The notes under the pieces are model-generated. The model ran no database searches and was not told the DNA's origin. It saw nothing but the letters and a program-made list of their open reading frames with translations. 9,549 nt of DNA from Acidimicrobiia bacterium (GTDB lineage Bacteria > Actinomycetota > Acidimicrobiia > Spongiisociales > ZC4RG35), in the NCBI GenBank assembly GCA_017577575.1, contig PKRG01000037.1, positions 1 through 9,549 of the forward strand, given 5' to 3'. Shown piece by piece: positions 1-6,948 of this stretch. The position numbers and the translations under genes are program-made. How positions within the stretch are numbered: the first letter of the stretch is position 1; each line of letters opens with the position of its first letter.

Positions 1-1476
1 GCCATCGCCGGCCTCATCATCACCGCCATCAACCTGTTCGGCGGCCTGGCCGTCGGGGTGGGGATGCAGGGCCTGCCGCTCGACGAGGCGATCCAGACCT
101 ACAGCCTGCTCTCGGTGGGCGACGGCCTGGTCAGCCAGCTGCCCGCCCTCCTCATCTCCCTGTCCACGGGTCTGTTGGTGACCCGGGTGCGTTCCGAGGA
201 GGACCTGGGTGGCGAGCTGGCCGACCAGCTCTTCAACCGGCCCAAGGCGATGCGGATCTCTTCGTACGTCGTCGCCGGCCTGGCCTTCCTCCCCGGCCTG
301 CCCACCCTGTCGTTCCTGGGCATCGCCGGCGTTCTCTTCGCCGCCTCCGGCCGGAGGAAGAGGGAAGAGAAGCAGGCGGCGGCTGCGGCGGCGGCCGAGC
401 CCGTGGTCACGGTCGCCCCTGACTCTCCCGAGGCGCTGCTGCCCGGGATGCGCGTCGAGCCGCTCGAGCTCCACCTCGCCTTCGACATCCTCGACCTGAT
501 CGACACCGACCGCGGCGGCGACCTCCTCGACCGGGTGCGCGCCCTCCGCAGCCAGATCGCCCAGGAGCTCGGCTTCGTCATGCCCTACGTCCGCACCCGC
601 GACGACGTGACGCTGCCACCGAGCACCTACCGGATCCTGCTGCGGGGCGTCGAGGTCGCCCGTGGGACGGTGCCGCCGGAGAGGTTGCTCGCCATCCCCA
701 CCGGCGACAACGCCGAGATCGCCGCACTGGGCGGAGAGGAGACGACCGAGCCGGTGTTCGGCCTCACCGCCTACTGGCTGCCGGTCAGTGCCCGTCCGGC
801 GGCCATCGCCGCCGGGGCCACGGTCGTGGACCGCTCATCGGTCATCGTCACCCACATGGCCGAGGTGGTGCGGTCCAACGCCGCCCTCCTCCTCACCCGC
901 CAGGACGTCCAGGAGCTCGTGGAGAGCCTGCGCCACGACGAGCCGATCCTCGCCTCCGAAGTCGGCTCCGAGCGTCTCCCCCTCGGCATGTTCCACCAGG
1001 TGCTCCGCAGCCTGCTCGACGAGCGGGTGCCGATCCGGGACCTGGGCCGGATCATCGAGGCGCTCACCGCCCGCCCCGGGCTGCACACCGTGGACCAGAT
1101 GGTCAACGCCGCCCGGGCCGCCCTGGGGCGGACCATCGTGTCCCGCATCGCTCCCGACGGGAAGCTGGGCGTCATCACGCTGGACCCCCAACTCGAGACC
1201 AACCTCCACGAGGCGCTGCGGGAGGTCGACGGAGAGGTCCTGCTGGTGCCCGACCCCCAGACGATGCACACGCTCGTCTCCCAGGTCGGCAACGTCCTCG
1301 CCGAGAAGGGAGCGTCGGCGACGGCGATCGTCTGCTCGCAGCCGCTGCGCCGTCCGCTGCGTCACGCGCTCCGCTCGGCCGGCCTCGACGTTCCCGTCAT
1401 CGCCTACCCCGAGATCCCCACTTCCGTCACAGTCGACGCCAAAGGAGTGATCGCGCATGCAGCACTCACCAACTGA
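1..1476 (+). CDS. flhA: FlhA, flagellar type III export gate protein (5'-partial)
   Basis: FlhA is the inner-membrane export gate of the flagellar type III secretion system; its large cytoplasmic domain docks chaperone-substrate complexes. The reading frame is open from base 1 and encodes 491 residues, so roughly the first 200 of a family length near 690 lie upstream. Visible features are a membrane helix (residues 2-20), the conserved segment VGDGLVSQLPALL (about 39-51), another hydrophobic stretch (about 89-115), a charged K/E/A-rich linker, and the cytoplasmic domain from about residue 145. That domain has family signatures such as GGDLLDR, GVEVARG, LTRQDVQ and LGRIIEAL. The gene overlaps the next one by 20 bases, which suggests translational coupling. 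The identification is firm; only the missing N-terminus limits it. Confidence 0.97.
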   Translation, partial: AIAGLIITAINLFGGLAVGVGMQGLPLDEAIQTYSLLSVGDGLVSQLPALLISLSTGLLVTRVRSEEDLGGELADQLFNRPKAMRISSYVVAGLAFLPGLPTLSFLGIAGVLFAASGRRKREEKQAAAAAAAEPVVTVAPDSPEALLPGMRVEPLELHLAFDILDLIDTDRGGDLLDRVRALRSQIAQELGFVMPYVRTRDDVTLPPSTYRILLRGVEVARGTVPPERLLAIPTGDNAEIAALGGEETTEPVFGLTAYWLPVSARPAAIAAGATVVDRSSVIVTHMAEVVRSNAALLLTRQDVQELVESLRHDEPILASEVGSERLPLGMFHQVLRSLLDERVPIRDLGRIIEALTARPGLHTVDQMVNAARAALGRTIVSRIAPDGKLGVITLDPQLETNLHEALREVDGEVLLVPDPQTMHTLVSQVGNVLAEKGASATAIVCSQPLRRPLRHALRSAGLDVPVIAYPEIPTSVTVDAKGVIAHAALTN

Positions 1477-2359
1477 CACCTTGACCGTGGAGGCCGGAAC
1501 GGCCGAGCAAGCGCTCGAAGAGATCACCACCCGCCTCGGCCCCAACGCCGAGATCATCGACGCCCGCAAGGTGCAGAAGGGCGGCATCGCCGGCTTCTTC
1601 GCCCGCGAGCTGGTGCAGATCACGGCGCGGCCCCGCAAGGCCCACGACGGCCCGGCGCCGTTCGAGCGAGTGCTGGAGGCGGCTCTCGCTCGCGAATCCG
1701 CCGAGGGAGACGACGCCCCCACGGAGAGCCCCGACCGGCAGGCGCCGGTCCCGGCCCAGCCGGCGCCGGCGGCGATCCCGCAGACGCCGCAGAGGGCGGC
1801 GGCCGACTGGCGGCTCAGTGGAGGGGCGAACTGGAGCGTCACCGCCCTCGCCAGATGTGATCTGCCCAGTCCGATCGTCGAGGCGGTGATGGACCTGGAC
1901 CCACGCGACGACCTGGGATGGATCGCCGCCATCGCCGGTGCCGTGGCTCCGTGGTGCCGGCCGCTCCCGACGGGCTCATCGATCCTCGTGGGGCCCTCCG
2001 CCGACAAGGTCGGGCGCTCCCTCGGCATGGAGGTCGTGGCGCCTACGGAGGCGGCACCCTACGGGGGAGACTTCGCCGCTCCGGTCACGGCTTCGAATCG
2101 GGACTGGCTCGACACCGTCCGGGGGGAGCGCTGGCTCCACCTCGTGGTCGACGACAGGGCTTCCATGGAGCTGCTCAGCGACGAAGTGCTCGCCGTCTCT
2201 TGGGTGGGTGGCCGCGGGGTGGCTGGCGCTCTTCGGCTGGCGTCGTCACTCGGTCTCGTGCTCGGATACGGGATGGGCACCGGGCGATCGGCCACCGCCT
2301 ACCGGGCCACCCCCGTCGACGTGGCCCTGGCGATCCGGGAACTGGTGGGGCGGCGATGA
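1457..2359 (+). CDS. FlhF-like protein with degenerate nucleotide-binding domain
   Basis: The 300-residue product follows flhA, the usual place of flhF (an SRP-type GTPase that positions flagella). Residues about 8-55 (TAEQALEEITTRLGPNAEII, then GGIAGFFAREL) resemble the small N-terminal domain of FlhF and the related Jag N-domain. A P/A/E-rich linker spans about 65-125. The C-terminal region (about 125-300) resembles an FlhF G-domain in outline, with ILVGP at 176-180. However, where the P-loop GxxGxGKT should be it reads GPSADKVGRS (179-188), so the Walker A lysine/threonine pair is absent. I see no clear DTAGR-type motif. An AAAGGAG Shine-Dalgarno (1441-1447) lies nine bases before the ATG. 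It may be a non-GTPase FlhF paralogue or an unrelated protein with a Jag-like domain. That it is a real gene is near certain; the function is uncertain. Confidence 0.65.
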   Translation: MQHSPTDTLTVEAGTAEQALEEITTRLGPNAEIIDARKVQKGGIAGFFARELVQITARPRKAHDGPAPFERVLEAALARESAEGDDAPTESPDRQAPVPAQPAPAAIPQTPQRAAADWRLSGGANWSVTALARCDLPSPIVEAVMDLDPRDDLGWIAAIAGAVAPWCRPLPTGSSILVGPSADKVGRSLGMEVVAPTEAAPYGGDFAAPVTASNRDWLDTVRGERWLHLVVDDRASMELLSDEVLAVSWVGGRGVAGALRLASSLGLVLGYGMGTGRSATAYRATPVDVALAIRELVGRR

Positions 2360-2604
2360 GGCGAGCGAGTCCCATCCAGCGTGTTCCGGCCATGTGGGGG
2401 CTCGCCGGCCTGGTCCCCATCGCCGTGCTGCTCTTCAAGGAGGACCTCACCCTGTTCGAAGCCGGCATGCGGGCTCTCGCGGTGCTGGCGGCTGTGATGT
2501 TCCTGCGCTGGCTCGGTGACAAGGCCGTGCGGGGAGTCCTGGCGACTCTCGAGCCCGAGCCGGTTCCGGCGGAGGCGTCCCAAACCGAGGAATCCGACGC
2601 TTGA
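2356..2604 (+). CDS. Small two-helix membrane protein, unknown function
   Basis: This 82-residue product is not one I recognise. Its ATG overlaps the stop of the FlhF-like gene (ATGA), so it is probably translated by coupling and belongs to the flhA transcript. It has a basic N-terminus (RRASPIQR), a hydrophobic segment at about residues 13-28, a short charged stretch (KEDL), a second hydrophobic segment at about 37-54 ending in RWLGDK, and an acidic, proline-rich tail. Charge distribution suggests an inner-membrane hairpin with both ends inside. Codon use matches its neighbours. Its position suggests a role close to the export gate or flagellar placement, but that is inference from location only. 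Confidence 0.75.
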   Translation: MRRASPIQRVPAMWGLAGLVPIAVLLFKEDLTLFEAGMRALAVLAAVMFLRWLGDKAVRGVLATLEPEPVPAEASQTEESDA

Positions 2605-2627
2605 GGACAGACCGTTTCGGCCGACTG
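2601..2627 (+). promoter_or_regulatory. Possible sigma-28-like promoter before the HD-GYP gene
   Basis: TTGA (2601-2604) and GCCGACTG (2620-2627) are separated by exactly 15 bases. The sigma-28 (FliA/WhiG) consensus is TAAA-N15-GCCGATAA, so the GCCGA core and spacing fit while the -35 box and the end of the -10 box are imperfect. The 34-base region from 2597 aligns without gaps to the one before flgE, with 25 of 34 positions identical. Transcription would start around 2634, leaving a short leader to the preferred ATG at 2651. The -35 box overlaps the upstream stop codon. Confidence 0.4.
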
Positions 2628-2650
2628 GATGAGCGATGGATGGAGAGCCG

Positions 2651-4054
2651 ATGACGACCGCCCTCGATGAGGTTCTCGTTGACGAGCAGCAGCCCGAAGC
2701 CTCCCTTCCGGGGGTGTTCGGTGTCGGGTTGCACCAGGCTGCCGTCCGCCGCTTCGAGCTGGCGGGCACCTGCCGCCTCGTCGACGAAGCTTCGGCGGCC
2801 GACGTGGTCGTCGCCTCCACGCGGCTGCCCCGGCGGCGTTCTGTGGCGGCGCTGGTGGACGAGATCCGCCAGCAGGCCCCGTCCGCCCCGCTCCTCGTCT
2901 TGGTCCACCCGGGTGGCGAGCCGCTCGCCGTCGAGTTCCTGCGCGCCGGGGCCCGGGCAGTCGTGGCCGAGGGCAACGAGGCCCAGATCCTCGAATGGCT
3001 GGCCGAACGTCCGAGCGACGAACCGCTGGTCGAGACGTTCGAGCGCCGCTTCGACCAGCGCCTCGACCGGCAGTCGGCGGGCGTGGTCATCGGGCTCACC
3101 CCGTTCGAGTCGCGTGTCAGGGAGCTGACCCAGACCGGCATCTCGCGGATCGGCCTCATCCGGATCCCCGAGTGGAAGCGGGCCACCGCCAAGCTCTCCG
3201 CCGACGCCCTGTCCCTCCTCGAGCGACGGCTCCGAGTCCAGCTGGAGGACCTCTGCCGGGCGGCCGGCGTCGAGGTGCACCAGATCGGCCCGGGGGAGTA
3301 CGGGATCATCGGTCGCGACCTGTCGGCCCGGGAAGCCGACGAGTTGGGCAAGAGACTGGCGGCGGTGGCCGCCTCCTTCTCCCCGGACCGCACCTCGTCG
3401 CTGGGGTTGGCGATGGGCCACGTCGGGCCGGAGGTGACGACGGAGTCGACGACCCTGATGGAACTGGCCCGGCGCGCCCTCGACCTGGCGGCCAGCCCCG
3501 ACGGGCCCGACGTCGTCAACGCCGACGACCTCTCCCGGGCTCTGGCTTCCTCCACCGAGCTCGACACCGCCTTCCAGGCGCTGCTGTTGGTGGAACGTCA
3601 CGACCCCGCCGGCGAAGGCCACGGTGCCCGAGTCGCCGAGATGGTGAGCCGCCTCGCCGAGCATCTCGGCATCGAGGGTCGTGAGCTCGTTCGCATGCGG
3701 CTCGCCGCCGAGTTGCACGACGTGGGCAAGGTGTCGCTGCCCGAGGCCCACGCCTACGGCCCGGCAGAAGACGATCCCGAGGCGGTGGAGGCTTATCGGA
3801 GTCATCCGGTCCTCGGAGCGGAGGCGCTCCGGGCCGCCGGCTGGGACGTGGCGTCGGCCATCCGCCACCACCACGAGCGATGGGACGGGACCGGCTTTCC
3901 CGACGGCTTGTCCGGCGAGGAAATCCCTTTGGCCGCCCGGCTCATCGCCGTGGCCGATGCCATCGACCGGACGTCGTTGGAAGAGGTCGAGGCCCAAGCA
4001 GGGACGGCGTTCGATCCCGAGATCGCACGACTGGCGATCCAGGTCCTCCGCTGA
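2651..4054 (+). CDS. Receiver-like / degenerate GGDEF / HD-GYP-type protein
   Basis: This 467-residue cytoplasmic signalling protein probably hydrolyses or senses c-di-GMP. Residues about 20-120 look like a receiver fold (DVVVAS at 51-56, LLVLVHPGG, AVEFLRAGARAVVAE), but the phospho-acceptor Asp position is Ser56. About 155-300 resembles a GGDEF domain with GPGEY (213-217) in place of GGDEF, so it cannot be an active cyclase. About 310-467 is an HD-GYP-type domain: H324, H356-D357 (HDVGK), H385 (SHPVLG), H406-H408 followed by ERWDG, GFP for GYP at 415-417, and D436 (VADAID). The metal-ligand positions therefore all appear present. The usual segment after that Asp (ALTSDRPYR in relatives) is shortened. 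The start at 2651 is chosen because GGAGAG (2642-2647) precedes it; ATG 2636 is in frame but lacks a good site. Its stop lies five bases from that of the convergent csrA. Confidence 0.85.
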   Translation: MTTALDEVLVDEQQPEASLPGVFGVGLHQAAVRRFELAGTCRLVDEASAADVVVASTRLPRRRSVAALVDEIRQQAPSAPLLVLVHPGGEPLAVEFLRAGARAVVAEGNEAQILEWLAERPSDEPLVETFERRFDQRLDRQSAGVVIGLTPFESRVRELTQTGISRIGLIRIPEWKRATAKLSADALSLLERRLRVQLEDLCRAAGVEVHQIGPGEYGIIGRDLSAREADELGKRLAAVAASFSPDRTSSLGLAMGHVGPEVTTESTTLMELARRALDLAASPDGPDVVNADDLSRALASSTELDTAFQALLLVERHDPAGEGHGARVAEMVSRLAEHLGIEGRELVRMRLAAELHDVGKVSLPEAHAYGPAEDDPEAVEAYRSHPVLGAEALRAAGWDVASAIRHHHERWDGTGFPDGLSGEEIPLAARLIAVADAIDRTSLEEVEAQAGTAFDPEIARLAIQVLR

Positions 4055-4108
4055 GCCGGTCAGTGCTCCTTGGGCGGAACCTGGGTGCGGAGGATCTCGG
4101 CTGACCGG
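4041..4108. terminator. Interleaved inverted repeats at the convergent gene junction
   Basis: Two inverted repeats span the stops of the HD-GYP gene (4052-4054) and csrA (4060-4062). AGGTCCTCCGC (4041-4051) pairs with GCGGAGGATCT (4087-4097) over 11 positions with one G-U pair. CCGGTCAG (4056-4063) pairs perfectly with CTGACCGG (4101-4108). The arms are interleaved, so the two stems would be alternatives or form a pseudoknot. There is no T-run, so this is not a classic intrinsic terminator. Because inverted repeats read on both strands, a bidirectional 3'-end structure is plausible. Confidence 0.35.
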
Positions 4109-4296
4109 TCGAGGGTGCGGACCGCCGCCCGGTTCTCCTCCACCACCTGGTCGTAGACCTCCGCCCGGTGCACCTGGACGGAGCGAGGGGCATCCACTCC
4201 GATCCTCACCTGGCTTCCCCGCACTTCGACCACGGTGATGACGATGTCGTGGCCGATGCGGATCGACTCGCCTTCCCGACGGGTGAGGATCAGCAT
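4060..4296 (-). CDS. csrA: CsrA, carbon storage / flagellar translational regulator
   Basis: CsrA is a dimeric RNA-binding protein that blocks translation by binding GGA motifs in hairpin loops and at Shine-Dalgarno sites. In many flagellated bacteria it represses flagellin translation and is antagonised by FliW. The product has 78 residues. The core is textbook: MLILTRREGESIRIG, then VRGSQVRIGVDAP, then VHRAEVY, which keeps the RNA-contacting arginine of the VHR motif. A charged C-terminal tail of about 20 residues extends beyond the core. Its ATG overlaps the fliW stop by one base (TGATG), with GTGGAG just upstream, so the two proteins are translationally coupled. It is the last gene of the flgN-flgK-flgL-fliW-csrA operon. 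Confidence 0.98.
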   Translation of the reverse strand: MLILTRREGESIRIGHDIVITVVEVRGSQVRIGVDAPRSVQVHRAEVYDQVVEENRAAVRTLDRSAEILRTQVPPKEH

Positions 4297-4706
4297 CAGG
4301 CTCCACCCAGGTCGACGGTGGCTCGCACCGGGTAGTCGGAGTCGGCGAGGACGACCTGACGTCCGATCAGGGTTTCGCGGTGGACGACGAACGGCCCCAT
4401 CAAGTTGAGGTGGACCGAATCGTTCTCGGGCTCGAGAGTGACGGGGCAGAAGACGACGGCGTCCTCGGGGCGCTCGAGTCCCAGCGCCTCACGATCGTCC
4501 TCTGCCAGCTCGGGGGCGTAGTCGGGGAAGAACAGCCACGGGACGCACACGACCATCGCCACGTCCTCGTCCTCGAGGGACTGCAGGAGCTGGAACGCCC
4601 CGTCCTCGACGATCTCCACGAGGGCGAATCGCCGGAGGTGCGGAAAGCCCGGGATTCCGTCCGGGAACTCGATGGCTTTGGTTTCGGAGGGGGTTTCGAC
4701 CGTCAC
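4296..4706 (-). CDS. fliW: FliW, flagellar assembly factor / CsrA antagonist
   Basis: FliW (136 residues) binds either flagellin or CsrA. When flagellin is exported, freed FliW sequesters CsrA and relieves translational repression. Family motifs are present in order: FPDGIPGF near residue 14, LQSLEDEDVA near 40, FFPDY near 59, a run with DAVVFCPVTL, LNLMGPFVVH, and the final GRQVVLADSDYPVR. The start is GTG at 4704-4706, overlapping the flgL stop by four bases (GTGA). There is no purine-rich Shine-Dalgarno before it (the bases read cttcttgcg), so translation probably depends on ribosomes terminating at flgL. csrA follows with a one-base overlap. Confidence 0.97.
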   Translation of the reverse strand: MTVETPSETKAIEFPDGIPGFPHLRRFALVEIVEDGAFQLLQSLEDEDVAMVVCVPWLFFPDYAPELAEDDREALGLERPEDAVVFCPVTLEPENDSVHLNLMGPFVVHRETLIGRQVVLADSDYPVRATVDLGGA

Positions 4707-5581
4707 CGCAAGAAGTCGATCAACGACGGCTGGATGCTTCTGGCAAGTGCGCCGAGGGTCGCTTCGTACGCCACCTGCTGGAGCTGGAGTTGCATGATCG
4801 CCTCGGCCACGTCGATTGACTCTACTTGGGACAGTCGGTCCTGCAGTGACAGCTTCTCGTCGGCGTTGCGGCGCTGGGCGGCTTCGATGCGGTTGGTCGC
4901 CGCGCCCAGCTGAGCGAGAGCAGTGAGGATGCGATCCATCGACTCGTCGATCTCGTCGATCGAACCTTGCACGCCGTCGTTGTCGCCGGCGAGGATCCGG
5001 TCGCTCAGGTCGGCGAGCACGGTGAACAGGTCACGTCCCGCGTCGAACCCGAACACCTCGGCGCCGATGACGTTCACCTGCACGACGTCCTTCGGGCCGA
5101 CCCTGCGCTCGACGACGCCGTCGTTGCCCAGGTACGCGCTGCCATCGGAGGCGACCGCATCACCGTCGGCGGTCCCCGCGAACAGCGCCCGGTCGCCGAT
5201 CCGTGAGTTGGCGATGGCTATCGCCTCCTCCCGGATCGATTCGAGCTCTTTGGCGAAGGCTTCGCGTTCGGCGTCGTTGGTGACGCTGCCCGACCGGATG
5301 GCGAGCTCGCGGGCGCGGTGGAGACGGTCGAGCAGCGTCTGGAGCTTGCTGTCGGCCAGCGATGTCCACATGAGGCCGTCGCTGGCATTGCGAGCAGCCT
5401 GGTCCGAGGCCGCCTGCAATCCGCGCAGCGACATCGAGCGGTTCATCGCCGACGGGTCGTCGGAAGGCTTGTGGATCCGCTTCCCCGATCCCAGTGAGCT
5501 CTGCGCCTGGGCGAGCTGCTCGAGACGGTTCTGGAGACGTTCGAGGTTCTGGTACGTGATCGCTTGCTGGGTGATCCTCAT
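4703..5581 (-). CDS. flgL: FlgL, hook-filament junction protein 3
   Basis: FlgL (HAP3, 292 residues) forms the second junction ring between hook and filament and is exported through the flagellar secretion channel. The N-terminal D0/D1 region shows MRITQQAITYQNLERLQNRL and then GKRIHKPSDDPSAM, a signature shared with flagellin. The C-terminal helix shows VESIDVAEAIMQLQLQQVAYEA, where flagellin family members have a similar coiled coil. Its length is slightly below that of enterobacterial FlgL. A strong Shine-Dalgarno GGAGGTGA (5586-5593, minus strand) overlaps the flgK stop, which lies four bases upstream of this ATG. FlgL rather than flagellin is supported by the flgK neighbour and the terminal sequence. 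Confidence 0.95.
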   Translation of the reverse strand: MRITQQAITYQNLERLQNRLEQLAQAQSSLGSGKRIHKPSDDPSAMNRSMSLRGLQAASDQAARNASDGLMWTSLADSKLQTLLDRLHRARELAIRSGSVTNDAEREAFAKELESIREEAIAIANSRIGDRALFAGTADGDAVASDGSAYLGNDGVVERRVGPKDVVQVNVIGAEVFGFDAGRDLFTVLADLSDRILAGDNDGVQGSIDEIDESMDRILTALAQLGAATNRIEAAQRRNADEKLSLQDRLSQVESIDVAEAIMQLQLQQVAYEATLGALARSIQPSLIDFLR

Positions 5582-5585
5582 CTCA

Positions 5586-6947
5586 TCACCTCCCGACCAG
5601 GCCCGTGCGGGTGATCAGCTGGTCGAGGAGCTCGTCGACCGCAGTCATGACCCGGGCCGAGGCCTGGTAGGCGTGCTGGTATTCGATCAGAGCGACCATC
5701 TCCTCGTCGATGGACACGCCGTGGGCGCCCAAGCGGGCCAGCTCGGCGGCGCTCTGCAGGCTCGCTTGAGCGGCGGCGGCGTCGCGGGCGGTGCGGGCGT
5801 TGACGCCGATGTCGGTGACGATCTCCCGCCACCAGTTGTCGAGGACGATGCTCTTGGTCGGGTCCACCTCCACCGCCTCCTCACGCAGCGCGGCCAGGGA
5901 CGCGGCGTTGCGGCCGTCGTGGAGAGCGAACGGCGTCCCGGAGGCCGCCAGCCTGTCCGGGTCGGTGACGAGCAGCGTCAGCGTGAAGGTGTCGGCGTCG
6001 AATGCGAAGAGGTCCTCGCCGGGCGTGCCTTCGATGTCGGCGCCGGCTCGGTGACGCTCGTTCAGGTTGGCGACGAGCGTGTCGACGAACTGGCGGAACT
6101 GCGCCTGGTAGTTCGGCAACACGTCCTGGAGGAAGCGCTGGTACTCGGCGACCGCCCCACCCGGCGTCACGTCCACTCCCGAGGGGTGGGTGATCGTCGC
6201 GTCGTCGCGGTTCCATCCCAACTCGTTCACCTTGTCGCCGAAGACGACGGTGAGGCCGTTGACGGACACCTTCACGGTGCCGTCCTCCATCTGTCGCGAG
6301 GTGGCCCCGATGAGCTCCGCCAAGCGATCCAACGCCAGGTCGCGGCGATCCAGGAGGTCGTTCGGGGTGTCCAAGCCCGTGCTGCGGCGAATGGCGTCGT
6401 TCAGGCCCGCCACCTCGTCGAGGAGACGGTTGACCTCGTTGATGTCCTGTTCGATGGACACGGCGGCGTCGGCGCCGACTCGTTCCCAGCCGATTGCGAC
6501 CGTGTTGATGCGCGTGGCGAGCGCCTGCAGCGTGGCGATGACGTTGCGCCGGGCGGCGGGATCCGTCGGGCTGAGGGAGAGCTCCTCGAAGGCGTTCCAG
6601 GTGTCGGCGAGAACGGCGCCGATGCCGAGCTCCGGCTCGGCCAGCGCCTCCTCGACACTGGCCAGCAGCGAGGCGCGTACGTCCAGCCCCGCGGTCAGCC
6701 CCAGGCCGGCCCGGACCCGCATGTCCAGGAACTCGTTGCGGAGGCGGTCGATGCCGTCGACGGTGGTCCCAGTCCCCACCACCCCGTAGGAGGCGCGGTG
6801 ACCGTACTCCCGACTCAGTTGGGTCACACGCTGGCGGGTGTAGCCCGTGCTGTGGGCGTTGGCGACGTTGTGTGACGTCGTTTCCACGCCGGCACGCGCC
6901 GCCAGGATTCCCGAGAGCGCAGTGTGGAGAGAGAGGAAATCGGCCAC
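5586..6947 (-). CDS. flgK: FlgK, hook-filament junction protein 1
   Basis: FlgK (HAP1, 453 residues) is the first junction protein on the hook tip. The N-terminus carries the rod/hook-type signature SHNVANAHSTGYTRQRV, and the C-terminus carries SIDEEMVALIEYQHAYQASARV, both typical of FlgK. It is about 100 residues shorter than the enterobacterial protein, which suggests a reduced surface-exposed middle domain. The start is GTG (6945-6947), preceded by AAGGTGA inside the end of flgN, with one base between the flgN stop and this start. FlgN is the expected export chaperone for this protein. Confidence 0.96.
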   Translation of the reverse strand: MADFLSLHTALSGILAARAGVETTSHNVANAHSTGYTRQRVTQLSREYGHRASYGVVGTGTTVDGIDRLRNEFLDMRVRAGLGLTAGLDVRASLLASVEEALAEPELGIGAVLADTWNAFEELSLSPTDPAARRNVIATLQALATRINTVAIGWERVGADAAVSIEQDINEVNRLLDEVAGLNDAIRRSTGLDTPNDLLDRRDLALDRLAELIGATSRQMEDGTVKVSVNGLTVVFGDKVNELGWNRDDATITHPSGVDVTPGGAVAEYQRFLQDVLPNYQAQFRQFVDTLVANLNERHRAGADIEGTPGEDLFAFDADTFTLTLLVTDPDRLAASGTPFALHDGRNAASLAALREEAVEVDPTKSIVLDNWWREIVTDIGVNARTARDAAAAQASLQSAAELARLGAHGVSIDEEMVALIEYQHAYQASARVMTAVDELLDQLITRTGLVGR

Positions 6948-6948
6948 G

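Noticed and set aside
1800..1810. Third copy of CGGCCGACTGG, inside the FlhF-like gene
   Set aside because: Fifteen bases upstream of GCCG the sequence is GACG, with no -35 resemblance, and it lies within coding sequence. It does weaken the case that the 11-base string alone marks a promoter.
835..2028. 397-residue minus-strand open frame opposite flhA and the FlhF-like gene
   Set aside because: It spans two real genes and has no domain signature or ribosome site.
2636..2650. Upstream ATG 2636 for the HD-GYP gene
   Set aside because: It has only a weak ribosome site and would be almost leaderless if the candidate promoter is real; ATG 2651 has GGAGAG just upstream. The difference is only five residues.
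2447..4306. 619-residue open frame on the minus strand opposite the HD-GYP gene
   Set aside because: It runs through the certain csrA region in another frame and the opposite strand of a gene with clear motifs; composition is typical of antisense GC-rich frames.
4923..6875. 650-residue open frame on the + strand opposite flgL and flgK
   Set aside because: It is a mirror of two certain genes in GC-rich DNA, has no Shine-Dalgarno, crosses the flgK/flgL junction, and its translation shows no recognisable domain.
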